Counted from the stretch's first letter, positions 46,140 to 54,431 are shown. The stretch is 64,000 nt of DNA from Candidatus Avedoeria danica (GCA_016703025.1 JADJCV010000004.1:1925501-1989500); one strand, 5' to 3'. Notes: generated by a model from the letters alone, not told the origin. Made by a program: numbers and translations.

Positions 46140-47093
46140 ATGCTGGAGATCGCATTCCTCGGCACCTCCGCCTCCGCGCCGAGTGTCCGGCGCGGGCTGC
46201 CGTCGACGATGGTGTTGTACCGCGACCGTCGCTGGCTGATCGACTGCGGGGAGGGGACGCAGCGCCAGATCCTGCGCAGCGGGCTCGGGTTCAAGCGCCT
46301 CGACACCGTGCTGCTGACGCACGGCCACCTGGACCACATCCTCGGCCTCGGCGGCTTGGTGAGCACGTTCGCCCGCTGGGAGTCGATCGACCGGATGGCG
46401 ATCTACGGCGGCCGATCGGCCCTCGACCGCGTGCGCGACCTGATGGGCGTCGTCCTGCGCGGCGACGAGATCGCGGTGACCGTCGAGTACATCGAGCTCC
46501 AGCCCGGGCCGCTGTTGCGCGCCGGCGACCTCGACGTCGTCGCGTTCCCGGTCAAGCACCGCGGCAGCGGCAACTTCGGCTTCCTGTTCCACGAGCGCTC
46601 CCATCGCCCGTTCCTCGTCGAACGGGCCGAGGCGCTGGGCGTTCCGCTCGGACCCGAGCGGCGCCAGCTGGTGCAGGGGGTGCCGGTGACGCTGGCGGAC
46701 GGGCGCGTCGTCCAGCCGGACGAAGTGCTCGGCGAGGCGACGCCGGGCGTGAAGCTCGTCGTGCTCGGCGACGTCGCCCGCGTCGACGATCTCGTCGGGA
46801 TCGCCCGGAACGCCGACGCGCTGATCTGCGAGAGCACCTACCTCTGGGAGGATCGGGCGGCGGCCAAGCAGTTCGGCCACCTGACGGCCCGCCAGGCGGC
46901 CGAACTGGCCCGCGACGCCGGCGTCGGCACGCTCTTCCTGACCCACGTCTCCCGCCGCTACGCCGCCCACCAGATCCGGCACGAGGCCAGCGCGATCTTC
47001 CCGCGCACGATCCTGGCCGACGACCTCGAGGTCTGGCGGATCAAGCGGGGGTCGGTGGAGCGGGTGCGGGATGTCGGGGAAGGCGACGACTGA
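46140..47093 (+). CDS. rnz: Ribonuclease Z (tRNA 3' endonuclease)
   Basis: The 317-aa metallo-beta-lactamase-fold enzyme trims the 3' trailer of tRNA precursors. FLGTSASAPSVRRGLPS opens the fold. THGHLDHILGLGG gives the first zinc ligands. FPVKHRGSGNFGF, VLGDVARVDDL and FLTHVSRRYA supply the rest. The GDT motif reads GDV here, a minor change. The ATG at 46140 lies directly before MLEIAFLG, with a distant GGAG. It follows the response regulator by 87 bp. The length is normal for the family. Confidence 0.93.
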   Translation: MLEIAFLGTSASAPSVRRGLPSTMVLYRDRRWLIDCGEGTQRQILRSGLGFKRLDTVLLTHGHLDHILGLGGLVSTFARWESIDRMAIYGGRSALDRVRDLMGVVLRGDEIAVTVEYIELQPGPLLRAGDLDVVAFPVKHRGSGNFGFLFHERSHRPFLVERAEALGVPLGPERRQLVQGVPVTLADGRVVQPDEVLGEATPGVKLVVLGDVARVDDLVGIARNADALICESTYLWEDRAAAKQFGHLTARQAAELARDAGVGTLFLTHVSRRYAAHQIRHEASAIFPRTILADDLEVWRIKRGSVERVRDVGEGDD

Positions 47094-47144
47094 GGGCGAT
47101 TGAGGCGGCGCAATCTGCGCGGAACACAGCCCCTCCAACGGGTG

Positions 47145-47150
47145 TATATT
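47145..47150 (+). promoter_or_regulatory. Candidate -10 element for the lipoprotein at 47191
   Basis: TATATT with a TG directly before it is the only A/T-rich hexamer in the 97-bp gap. It lies 40 bp before the ATG, and no convincing -35 is seen. Confidence 0.35.
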
Positions 47151-47190
47151 GCCTGAACCCCGACGCGCAACGCTGGAGGAGAAGGTGATC

Positions 47191-48168
47191 ATGAAGCGAC
47201 ATGCCCCGTGGTGGACACTCGTGTGTTCCGCGGCCCTCGTGGCCGGAACCGCAGCCTGCGCCACGCAGAGCGGCGGTCTCGGCGGCGCCGCCGTACCGCC
47301 GGCCAGCTCAGACACGCAGGCTCAGCCGCAGCAAGACGGGGCGGCCGCCGACAGCCAGTCGGCGGCGCCGGCCGCGCCGGCGGAGCAACAGGCGGCGGCC
47401 CTGGGGACCGGCGCCAACGCCGAGAGCGCGTCGATGGGCGCGACGGGCGCGGGTCAGGTGGACGGCGGCGTGCCGGTCAGCGATGATCTGGCCGCTGGGG
47501 AACCGGCGCCGATCGACGCCTCCGCCGCCGCCGCTGACCCGCTCGCCGCACCGCCGGTCGTCAGTGGGACGGTCGCGGCGCCGCCGAGCGGCCTGCAGCT
47601 CGCCGGCTTCATCCCCGGTCCGGGATGCCCGCCGGGGACGACGACCGCCGCCATCAGCTACGGTCGGATCTCGATCGAGTTCCTCGACAAGTTCAGCGTG
47701 TTGCCCAACCAGGGCAGGATCCAGTGCACAGCCCAGGTGCTGGTAAAGGTGCCGGCCGGATTCCAGTTCACCCTCGGGGACTACAAGCAGAACTACGCGC
47801 CACCCGTGCCGCTCCAGGCGGGTCAGGCGATGTTCAGCGGTCGCCTGAACGGGACGGCCTCCAAGGCGTTGGTGGACTTCTCGTGGACGATTCCGGCCAC
47901 CCCGCCCGTGACGCTCAACCGCTCGCACAATTACGCCGGCGGGAGCGTGGTGTGGAACAACTCGCTGGGCGATTTCGTCTTCCCGGCCAACACCGTCCTC
48001 CCGTTCAGTGCGTGCTCCAGCCAGGCGACGACCCAGACCATCGCCCTCACGATCGACCTAGCGGCGGCATCGAACTACACCCTGCCCTGGCCGCCGCCGC
48101 CGTTCGCGCAGAGCGAGCGGTTGTTCCTGAATGCGATCCGGTTCGCGCCGAAGTGGCAGGGGTGCTAG
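47191..48168 (+). CDS. Lipoprotein with DUF4360-like domain
   Basis: The 325-aa protein has a lipoprotein signal (MKRHAPWWTLVCSAALVAGTAAC) and a long Ala/Gln/Pro-rich spacer to about residue 140. A compact domain follows, starting GCPPGTTTAAISYGRISIEFLDKF and running through CTAQVLVKVPAGFQFTLGDYKQNY to FSACSSQATTQTIALTIDL. The GCPPGT start, the central Cys and the VPAGFQF strand resemble DUF4360 proteins, a secreted family of unknown role; I am not certain of this match. GGAGGAGAAGG lies upstream of the ATG. It probably has its own promoter. Confidence 0.72.
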   Translation: MKRHAPWWTLVCSAALVAGTAACATQSGGLGGAAVPPASSDTQAQPQQDGAAADSQSAAPAAPAEQQAAALGTGANAESASMGATGAGQVDGGVPVSDDLAAGEPAPIDASAAAADPLAAPPVVSGTVAAPPSGLQLAGFIPGPGCPPGTTTAAISYGRISIEFLDKFSVLPNQGRIQCTAQVLVKVPAGFQFTLGDYKQNYAPPVPLQAGQAMFSGRLNGTASKALVDFSWTIPATPPVTLNRSHNYAGGSVVWNNSLGDFVFPANTVLPFSACSSQATTQTIALTIDLAAASNYTLPWPPPPFAQSERLFLNAIRFAPKWQGC

Positions 48169-48172
48169 AGGT

Positions 48173-48214
48173 CTAGGGATCGTTCAAGGCATGCCCGCCC
48201 TGATCGATCCCTAG
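48173..48214. repeat. 10-bp perfect inverted repeat after the DUF4360-like gene
   Basis: CTAGGGATCG (48173-48182) pairs with CGATCCCTAG (48205-48214) across 22 bases. It starts four bases after the upstream stop codon and could end transcription, although there is no T-tract. Confidence 0.55.
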
Positions 48215-48252
48215 CCGAGTTCTAGGTGCGTCTCGCATCACGACATCACCCA

Positions 48253-48261
48253 TGCTATGCT
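48253..48261 (+). promoter_or_regulatory. Extended -10 element of vapB, implying a leaderless mRNA
   Basis: TGCTATGCT fits TGn + TATnnT. It ends seven bases before the vapB ATG at 48269, the same geometry as at pcrA. Confidence 0.45.
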
Positions 48262-48268
48262 GCGATGC

Positions 48269-48517
48269 ATGAGGACGACCATTACGCTGGACGACGATGT
48301 CGCGGCTCAGCTCAAGCGTTTGCAGGCGGAGCAAGATGGCCGGCTGCGCGACATCGTCAACCGGCTGCTCAGGCTTGGATTGGCGCAGGATCAGACGGCC
48401 AAGCGTTCCACCGTCGTGAGCTACACCCAACCTATGACGCTCGGTCGGTGCCTGTTGTCCAACATCGACAGCGTCGCCGATGTGCTCGCCTTGGTCGATG
48501 GTGAGGCGCACGGTTGA
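48269..48517 (+). CDS. vapB: VapB-type ribbon-helix-helix antitoxin
   Basis: The 82-aa protein begins MRTTITLDDDVAAQLKRL, a ribbon-helix-helix DNA-binding start typical of VapB antitoxins. The tail (STVVSYTQPMTLGRCLLSNIDSVADVLALVDGEAHG) should wrap around the toxin. I prefer the ATG at 48269 over one four codons earlier because the RHH strand starts there. The toxin start overlaps its stop (ATGA type). The toxin is truncated, so the antitoxin may now lack a partner. The antisense strand holds the distorted 3' end of a lipoprotein gene. Confidence 0.82.
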   Translation: MRTTITLDDDVAAQLKRLQAEQDGRLRDIVNRLLRLGLAQDQTAKRSTVVSYTQPMTLGRCLLSNIDSVADVLALVDGEAHG

Positions 48518-49530
48518 TGATCCTCGTCGACGCGAACCTGTTGATCTATGCGTTCGCGGACAGTTTCCCACAGCATGCCGCGGCAAGAGCCTGGCTGCAT
48601 GACCGGCTCAACGGTTCGGTCGGTCATTCTTGATCGCGTCCACGTGACACGGTTGTTCAACGATGTCGACTCCCATGTCCACGTGCTGCCCGGCAGGAGC
48701 GGGTACGCCGTCAGCACCTCGTGCATCGCTGGAGGCACGCTGGCCGCCTCGACCGTCGGGCCGATCGGCGTCGGTATCGTCGTCGCACTGGGCATCGGCA
48801 TCGACGTCGCACGATCCGCCGTGGCGGTTGCCTGAAGGACGGTGGCCTGGAACGTGAACGGCACGGTCGGAGCGGCGAGCGTGGTTTCGAGGACATCGAC
48901 TTGGCGTGTCTCGGCCGACATCAGCGCCAGACGCGCGCCCGTCGTCGCGTCGAACATCGCCACCCGTCTTGCCGGGACGACGCTCCTCGGCTCACCGACG
49001 CCACGAAGGTCGTCGATCTGCCTGTACAGCGGCGCATCTAGCGGCGCGAACTCGGCGACAACACGCACGACCGTCGTCGGCAGCCGACGGCCGGCGAGAA
49101 GTTCTGCGAAGTCCATGTCAACCTGGCTGTCGAAGACGAGCGGTTGTCGCGTCATGAATCGATCCGTCTCCACCGCCGCCCCCGCCACGTAGTCCACCGA
49201 CACGATCCGCGGCGCGTACGCCGGATCCAGCCACGACCACACCTCCGCCCGCGCCTCCTCAAACGTCATCGCCACCGGCAGCGGCACGGCGGCGTCCACC
49301 GTGGGCCGAGGGGTCCAGGTGGGACGCGGCGTCGGCGTCGAGGTGGCGGCATCGGTCGGCGTCGTCGGCGTCGTCGGTGACGTCGGCTGCAAGGGCGTCG
49401 GCACGTGCGTCAGGTCGGTGACGCGGCGGCAGCCGGCGAGGACGGGGATGAGGACGAGCGCGAGCCAGACGGCGGCGACGAAGGGGTGGGCGCGGTGGGA
49501 TGGGCGTGGGACGAGGGGGTAACGCGGCAT
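48421..49530 (-). CDS. Lipoprotein of unknown function, 3' end replaced by antisense vapBC sequence
   Basis: The 369-aa frame has a lipoprotein signal with lipobox LAGC. A TPTTPTTPTDAATSTPTPRPT linker follows, then a folded region (AEVWSWLDPAYAPRIVSVDYV through MFDATTGARLALM). Near the end it reads TAYPLLPGSTWTWESTSLNNRVTWTRS, the beginning of a domain that usually goes on for another 100 residues or more. Here about 70 residues follow that are only the antisense of vapB/vapC. The gene seems cut at about 48610-48640 and extended by chance to the stop at 48421. The ATG at 49530 has AGGAAGA upstream. The function is unknown. Confidence 0.68.
   Translation of the reverse strand: MPRYPLVPRPSHRAHPFVAAVWLALVLIPVLAGCRRVTDLTHVPTPLQPTSPTTPTTPTDAATSTPTPRPTWTPRPTVDAAVPLPVAMTFEEARAEVWSWLDPAYAPRIVSVDYVAGAAVETDRFMTRQPLVFDSQVDMDFAELLAGRRLPTTVVRVVAEFAPLDAPLYRQIDDLRGVGEPRSVVPARRVAMFDATTGARLALMSAETRQVDVLETTLAAPTVPFTFQATVLQATATADRATSMPMPSATTIPTPIGPTVEAASVPPAMHEVLTAYPLLPGSTWTWESTSLNNRVTWTRSRMTDRTVEPVMQPGSCRGMLWETVRERIDQQVRVDEDHQPCASPSTKASTSATLSMLDNRHRPSVIGWV
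48517..48633 (+). pseudogene. vapC: VapC PIN-domain toxin, truncated remnant
   Basis: Only 38 codons remain of a toxin that is normally about 130 residues. MILVDANLLIYAF carries the first PIN-domain Asp. DSFPQHAAARAWLHDRLNG is also typical of VapC. After LNGSV the match stops and TGA follows three codons later. The other acidic residues of the RNase site are missing, so it cannot be active. The break lies where the minus-strand lipoprotein gene also loses its own sequence. Confidence 0.8.
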
Positions 49531-49692
49531 GGGTAATCTTCCTGCGCAGCGAGCGGCGGCGGTCGTCGACTCGCTGGCCATCGTACAGGACGACCGACGG
49601 CGTATGACTTGCGCCTGGCCGTCCGATCCCGGACTCGGACCGCCCGGCAGCCAAGTCGGTCCTTCGATGCGCCGCCCAACCGCGACGGCCGA

Positions 49693-49911
49693 CTACGCGT
49701 ACAGCAGCCGACCCTTGGGCTCCGGTATCGCACGTCCCAGTTCCCGCGCCGTTTCGATCCATTCATGGACGATGACTTCGACGTTGGCGAGTGCCTGCTG
49801 GTAGGTTGCGCCGTCGGCGGCACAGCCCGGTAGCTCAGGGACCTCGGCGACATAGGACTGGTCGTCCTCACTCCAATAGATGATGACCTCATACTTCCAT
49901 TCAGTCTGCAT
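49693..49911 (-). CDS. hicB: HicB-type antitoxin
   Basis: The 72-aa protein has the partial RNase-H fold of HicB: YEVIIYWSEDDQSYVAEVPELPGCAADGATYQQALANV. It binds the HicA toxin; no C-terminal DNA-binding domain is present, so it is the short form. Its ATG lies 11 bp inside the end of hicA, so the pair is co-translated. Confidence 0.88.
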   Translation of the reverse strand: MQTEWKYEVIIYWSEDDQSYVAEVPELPGCAADGATYQQALANVEVIVHEWIETARELGRAIPEPKGRLLYA

Positions 49912-50164
49912 GATCGTCTCCTGACATCTTGTACTTCACGATGACGCCCCGGACTTGCTTGACCTGATAGGGCTTGGCCTGAGCGCCTTTGGGCTGCAGG
50001 TTCAGGATTTCCGCAACGCCCACTTTACTGTAGATGAAGTGGTCCCCACGCACGCGCTCGTCGAACCCGAGCCGAATCAAGAGGCGACGCAGGTCACCGA
50101 AGGAGATGTTCGTGTCCGAAGTGCCGTGCAGGACGCGATGGAGGACATCTCGGTGTCGTGGCAC
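49901..50164 (-). CDS. hicA: HicA-type mRNA interferase toxin
   Basis: The roughly 87-aa toxin has the double-stranded RNA-binding-like fold of HicA: FGDLRRLLIRLGFDERVRGDHFIYSK carries the catalytic His, and ILNLQPKGAQAKPYQVKQVRGVIVKY follows. It should cleave mRNA without ribosomes. I use a GTG at 50164, before PRHRDVLHRVLHG, because related toxins begin with a similar basic helix; the exact start is uncertain. The hicA-then-hicB order with overlap is the usual one. Confidence 0.85.
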   Translation of the reverse strand: MPRHRDVLHRVLHGTSDTNISFGDLRRLLIRLGFDERVRGDHFIYSKVGVAEILNLQPKGAQAKPYQVKQVRGVIVKYKMSGDDHAD

Positions 50165-50285
50165 GTGGCTCGTCGCGTTATCGGCCGTTGGGCACGGCTG
50201 CAAAGCACCCCGTCCGGGCATGTCGGATCATAGGCAGGACCCGACCAGCCGCCAAATGCACTGGCGCCCATCCGCTACGTCGGCG

Positions 50286-50834
50286 TTATCCCGCCCCCTC
50301 CCCGCGCCGCCACCGCGCCTCAACCCCGTAGCCGTACGCCAGCACGCCCACCGCCGCGAGCCCGCCAAGGACGATCGCCCACATCGGCACGGCGGACGCG
50401 GGCGCCAGCGGCAGGGTGGGCAGGGTGCGGAGGTAGCGGATGTCGTCGGCGGCGTCCACCAACGGTCGCGTGCGAGAGCACAGGTACGACGACAAGGGCT
50501 CGCTGCCGTTGCTGTGCCCGTAGATCACGTACGTCTCGCCGACGTCGAGAGGCATGCTGCAATCGCCGCCGCCATCTCCGGAGACGATGTACGCCGTGCG
50601 CGAGGCCATTCCCTTCCATGACTCGATGACCTCCAGGTCGTAACCATTGACGAACCCGTTGCCCGAGCCGAACGCCGCGAGTGAACGGTGGCCGGTCACG
50701 CGGGCGACGAACACGGCTCGCGCGGAGTCCATCGCCTCGGAGGGGGTGCCCTCGGCGCAGGAACACGCCACGGCCGATGCAGGGCGGAGGGCGAATACCG
50801 CGCCGAGCAGAAGGGGGGCTATTCTCCATCGCAT
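50286..50834 (-). CDS. TIMP/NTR-like protein with C-terminal membrane anchor
   Basis: The 182-aa protein has a signal peptide ending SAVA, then a CSC pair directly at the mature end. SEAMDSARAVFVARV, YDLEVIESWKG and GETYVIYGHSNG follow the TIMP-like (NTR) pattern. A transmembrane helix (AIVLGGLAAVGVLAYGYGV) and a basic tail close it, so the domain faces outside. It is a relative of the protein at 5401. The ATG at 50834 has GGAGG upstream. Protease inhibition or binding is inferred from the fold only. Confidence 0.75.
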   Translation of the reverse strand: MRWRIAPLLLGAVFALRPASAVACSCAEGTPSEAMDSARAVFVARVTGHRSLAAFGSGNGFVNGYDLEVIESWKGMASRTAYIVSGDGGGDCSMPLDVGETYVIYGHSNGSEPLSSYLCSRTRPLVDAADDIRYLRTLPTLPLAPASAVPMWAIVLGGLAAVGVLAYGYGVEARWRRGEGAG

Positions 50835-50889
50835 CAGAGACCTCCTCGTCGCGGACTGGGATGGCGCTTTGCAGTCGCGCTCACCGTCC

Positions 50890-52140
50890 TTAGGGCAGCG
50901 GGCCGATCGATGGGGCGGCTGCCGGGCGAGCGAATCGCGCGGACCATGGGAGATAGGCGTGGGCGCCACTCACGACGTCCGCGGTCGGCTGCCCCGTTGG
51001 CGGGGGCGCGGGCGTAGGCGGTAGCGTCGCCGTTAGCGTTGCCGTCGCCGTTGCCGTCGCCGTCGCCGTGCCCGTCCCAGCCCCACGCCACGCCCCCCCG
51101 ACGCACACGCCGTCCGCAACCACGTTGTCCGCCCGCTCCGCATCCGCCGCCCCCCCGCACACGCACGGCGCCGTGATCGCTGCGCCGTCCTCGCACAGCG
51201 CCGGGCCGATGTAGCTCCGGCTGAAGAGCACGTTGTCGACGTCGAGGATGTTCGTCGTGCGGGCCGGATTGTTGTGGATGTAGAGGTAGACGCCGGCCTC
51301 GTTTACGCGCAGCTCGCGCGTCGTCCGCCAGGCGATGCCGCCTTGCGTGAACGCCTTGCGGCCGTCGAGCCAGAACGTCTGGCTGCCGTCCGCCTGCCCG
51401 GGCGTGCCGGCGTCGATGGCCATCTCCAGGACGTGCCACGCGCCGCGCGTCAGGAAGACGTCGCCCTCGGGCGCGAACAGGTCGCCGTAGCAGTTGTCGG
51501 GTCCCGGATGGCCGCAGTCCTTGAACATCTGGTGGTAGTAGCTGTAGAAGCCCCACTTGCCGGGCCACGGCAGCCGCTGGTAGTTGGACCACGGCTCGAG
51601 GTTGGACGTGAAGCGCTCGTTGCCCTTGGGCCGTTCGCCGGCGTGGCCGAGGCAGCCCCACGGATAGAGGGCGGCGCTGCAGGCGATCAGGCCGCCCAGG
51701 TGCATGAAGTTGCCCTGGTGGAAGTCGGCGTTGAAGCGCAGGTAGCGGCGATAGTGGATCACGTCCCAGTCGACGTCGCGGCCGAGGAACTTGGACGGGC
51801 CGGACGTCACGCCGTTGGCCAGCGCCGTGTCGCCCTCGTTCACGACCTGCAGGCGCATGCTTCGGCGTCCGGGCACGCCGCCGGGGTTGTCGCCCGTGAG
51901 GAAGGTGCGGCCGGGCGCGCCGTATACATCGTCCCAGTAGCGGTCGAAGTTGGCGGCGTCGGCGGCTTCGAAGTCGTGGCAGAAGATCCACTCGGGGTGG
52001 GCGGGCGCGTCGGCGCACTCTTGGGCGTGGGCGACGTGGGGCGCGGCGGCGAGGTGGAGCGACGCGGCGACGAACGCGATGGCCGCCGCGGCCGTCGTGG
52101 CTAGCCGTGGACGTAGGCGGTGATGGAATGTGCCATGCAT
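50890..52140 (-). CDS. Secreted polysaccharide-lyase-like (jelly-roll) protein
   Basis: The 416-aa protein has a signal peptide ending AHAQ and a large beta-sandwich domain. Segments such as FHQGNFMHLGGLIAC, RGAWHVLEMAIDAG, QTFWLDGRKAFTQGGI and NILDVDNVLFSRSYIGP resemble polysaccharide lyase family 14-like and related concanavalin-type folds. I cannot confirm the active site. After the domain comes a Thr/Ala dipeptide tract (TATATATATATLTATL), a Pro-rich linker and HAYLPWSARFA near the end, a case of the Y-[LMF]-P-x3-R motif. The protein may degrade or bind extracellular polysaccharide. Confidence 0.68.
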   Translation of the reverse strand: MHGTFHHRLRPRLATTAAAAIAFVAASLHLAAAPHVAHAQECADAPAHPEWIFCHDFEAADAANFDRYWDDVYGAPGRTFLTGDNPGGVPGRRSMRLQVVNEGDTALANGVTSGPSKFLGRDVDWDVIHYRRYLRFNADFHQGNFMHLGGLIACSAALYPWGCLGHAGERPKGNERFTSNLEPWSNYQRLPWPGKWGFYSYYHQMFKDCGHPGPDNCYGDLFAPEGDVFLTRGAWHVLEMAIDAGTPGQADGSQTFWLDGRKAFTQGGIAWRTTRELRVNEAGVYLYIHNNPARTTNILDVDNVLFSRSYIGPALCEDGAAITAPCVCGGAADAERADNVVADGVCVGGAWRGAGTGTATATATATATLTATLPPTPAPPPTGQPTADVVSGAHAYLPWSARFARPAAAPSIGPLP

Positions 52141-52152
52141 CGACGTCTCCCG

Positions 52153-53056
52153 CTATCGCACGACGAACGTCTTCCACGCCTCGAGCGCCGGCGCATCGCC
52201 CCCGTCCAACCGCGCCCGCCACTGCTCGTCCGTCAGCCGGTTGCCGGACGGCTGGACGAACTCGTACTGACTGTAGATCCCGCCGCGCGTCAGCACCAAC
52301 CGGCCTTCGATGGGCACGACGACATAGAGTTCCATGAAGCGGCCGGTGCCCACGGTCAGCGCCGTGTCTTCGAAGGGGGAGCCGGGGGCGCCGGTGGCGA
52401 CGTCGGCGACGACGGCGGCGTCCTGTTCGTCGATGTCCAGGATGTCGCCATCGGGATCGCCGTCGGGACCGACATCGGAGGCCAGAGCGGTGAAGTACTC
52501 CAGGGTACTGCCATAAAAGGCGATCAGCCTGTACTCGTCCTCGCCGAGCGGCGTGCCGGCAAGCTCCTTCTCGCTGATCGCCTTCAGCTCGAGCGCGAGT
52601 TCCGCGAGGTAGTCGAGGGTCTCGGTCAGGCCCGGCATGCCGCTGGCGTCCGGCGCCGGCGGGGGAAGGAGACCGCGCGCGACCAGCCCGTCCCGGGTCA
52701 TGGCCACGAGGGCGGCGATGCGGGCGTAGAACTCAGGCTCCGGTTCGACATAGCCCTTCGGCAGCTCAGGATCGTAGCCGGATACGGCCTCCGCCTGCTT
52801 GGCGTAGAGGTTCGTGTCGTGCTTCAGCTCCGTCCAACTGCCGAGCACGGTGTTCGCGTTCTTGCGGGCCTAGGCGTCGCTGATCATGAAGCTGGGGTAG
52901 CCGCTGTCGGCGGGCTTCGCCGCGAGGAGCGGGCGGATGGGCCGGCAGCGGGGGGATGTCGCGGGTCGACGGGGCAGTGCGGCAGGCGGTGACGGCGAGC
53001 ACGAGGGCGATGGCCAAGGCGAGAGAGCGGCGGGGAGGGCGATGGCGTGCGGTCAT
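52153..53056 (-). pseudogene. DUF3160-family lipoprotein, degraded (deletion, frame change and TGG-to-TAG stop)
   Basis: The start (ATG at 53056, AAGGAC upstream) encodes a lipoprotein signal, LALAIALVLAVTAC. Within about 30 residues the frame changes to the C-terminal part of a DUF3160 protein: RPIRPLLAAKPADSGYPSFMISDA, a TAG stop at 52870-52872, then ARKNANTVLGSWTELKHDT. Family members have Trp at the stop position, so TGG has become TAG. The rest is open from 52848 to 52153 and looks well preserved. DUF3160 proteins are usually 700 residues or more, so several hundred are missing between signal and tail. The family function is unknown; this copy cannot make a full protein. Confidence 0.8.
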
Positions 53057-53177
53057 GGGCGGTGTCCTTGGGTGGAGGCGGCGGGTGGCGGCGGGGGCGA
53101 TGTTCGGTGCGGGGGCGACAGCGTGGGCGGCAAGGTATAGACGATGAGGGGGGAGGGTCCCATAGGCGGTTGGCTGA

Positions 53178-54431
53178 TCAAGGGGAGGCTGGCTGCCCAC
53201 TGGACGGACGTGTCGCCCGCCGCGCGGTGTACTGACCTTCGGGATCGTCGAGCGGCCGCATGGCATAGCCGTTCGGGCGGGATTCGATCGCCAGCGGGAT
53301 CAGCCTGGCCCACCGAACGCCGCCGGAATCTACGCCGACTTCCAACGCCGCGCCGCGCCGCGTCGCTGCGTCGCCGCCTTGGTCGAACAGGGCGTTGCCG
53401 AGGGAGTAGGCGACGATCGTCGGGCGGGCGGTGGCTGGCTGGGGCGGTGCGCCGCTCAGGGGCGCATGACGGAGGGGTTCGACATCCAGTGCCCCGACGA
53501 CACCCAACGCCTCGACGCCCTGCACGACGTGCGGGTGGGCGCCGACGACGAGGTCGGCGCCGGCAGCGGCCAGCGCGCGGGCGATGCGCTGCTGGCCGGC
53601 GCTCGGGCGGGCGGCGTACTCGATGCCCCAGTGCAGGACCACGGCGACGAGGTCGGCGTTGGCGTCCGCGTCGGCGTCCGCGTCGACAGCTGCGGCGCTG
53701 CCGCTGCGCGCCCGCTTCACTTCGCTCGCGGCGCGGGCGATGTCGGCCGGGACTGCGGGGTCGATGTACGCGATCGCGGCGGCGGCGCGGCTGGGCGGCG
53801 TGGTTGGGTTGAGGACGAGGGTGTAGGCGAGGAAGGCGATGCGAATGCCGCGAACGTCCTCGATCACCGGCATCTGACCGACAGCGCCGTCAACGCCGAC
53901 GCCGTCCGCGCCGCCAGCCCGCAGCCCGACGGGCGCGATGCCGACGCCCGTGAGCGCGCGGCGGGTGTGCCGCAGGCCCGGCTCGCCGGCGTCCAGGCTG
54001 TGGTTGTTCGCCACCGACAGCACGTCGAAGCCCGCGCGGGCGAGCGCGCCGGCTGAGGCCGTGCTGCCGGTGAGGTTCAGCAGGCCGGGCGACGGCGGCG
54101 GAACGGCCAAGGCGCCCGGCGGCACGAGCGGCCCCTCGAGGTTGGCGACGGTGACGTCGGCTGCCGACAGCCAAGTGCGGGCGCGGTCGAAGGGGGCGTC
54201 CGCGCCGTGGGCGGTGATGGCGGCGCCGACGTAGCGGCCGAGCATGACGTCGCCGAGGAAGAGGAGGCGGGCTTCGTCCGTTCGCGGCGACGGGAACGGT
54301 GCGTCGGAGGCCGATGCTGGATTGGCGGCCGCGGCGGCAGTCGATACCGCTTGGCCTAGGGCCAGCGCGAGGCAAACGGACTGCGCGGCGATGCCGGCCG
54401 AGCGCGCGCACCGCCAGAGGGTATGGCGCAT
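53178..54431 (-). CDS. CapA-family protein (PGA_cap metallophosphatase-like)
   Basis: The 417-aa exported protein has a signal peptide (about residues 8-35). The CapA fold shows LLFLGDVMLGRYVG, VTVANLEGPL, SVANNHSLDAGEPG, VVLHWGIEY, VVGAHPHVVQG and YSLGNALFDQ. These are the conserved blocks of the capsule-synthesis CapA/PGA_cap family, which is related to calcineurin-type phosphoesterases. Members take part in poly-gamma-glutamate export, but many have unknown substrates. A DADADADANAD insert lies between strands. I chose the ATG at 54431, which directly precedes the signal peptide. A GYD-domain gene lies just upstream. Confidence 0.88.
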   Translation of the reverse strand: MRHTLWRCARSAGIAAQSVCLALALGQAVSTAAAAANPASASDAPFPSPRTDEARLLFLGDVMLGRYVGAAITAHGADAPFDRARTWLSAADVTVANLEGPLVPPGALAVPPPSPGLLNLTGSTASAGALARAGFDVLSVANNHSLDAGEPGLRHTRRALTGVGIAPVGLRAGGADGVGVDGAVGQMPVIEDVRGIRIAFLAYTLVLNPTTPPSRAAAAIAYIDPAVPADIARAASEVKRARSGSAAAVDADADADANADLVAVVLHWGIEYAARPSAGQQRIARALAAAGADLVVGAHPHVVQGVEALGVVGALDVEPLRHAPLSGAPPQPATARPTIVAYSLGNALFDQGGDAATRRGAALEVGVDSGGVRWARLIPLAIESRPNGYAMRPLDDPEGQYTARRATRPSSGQPASP

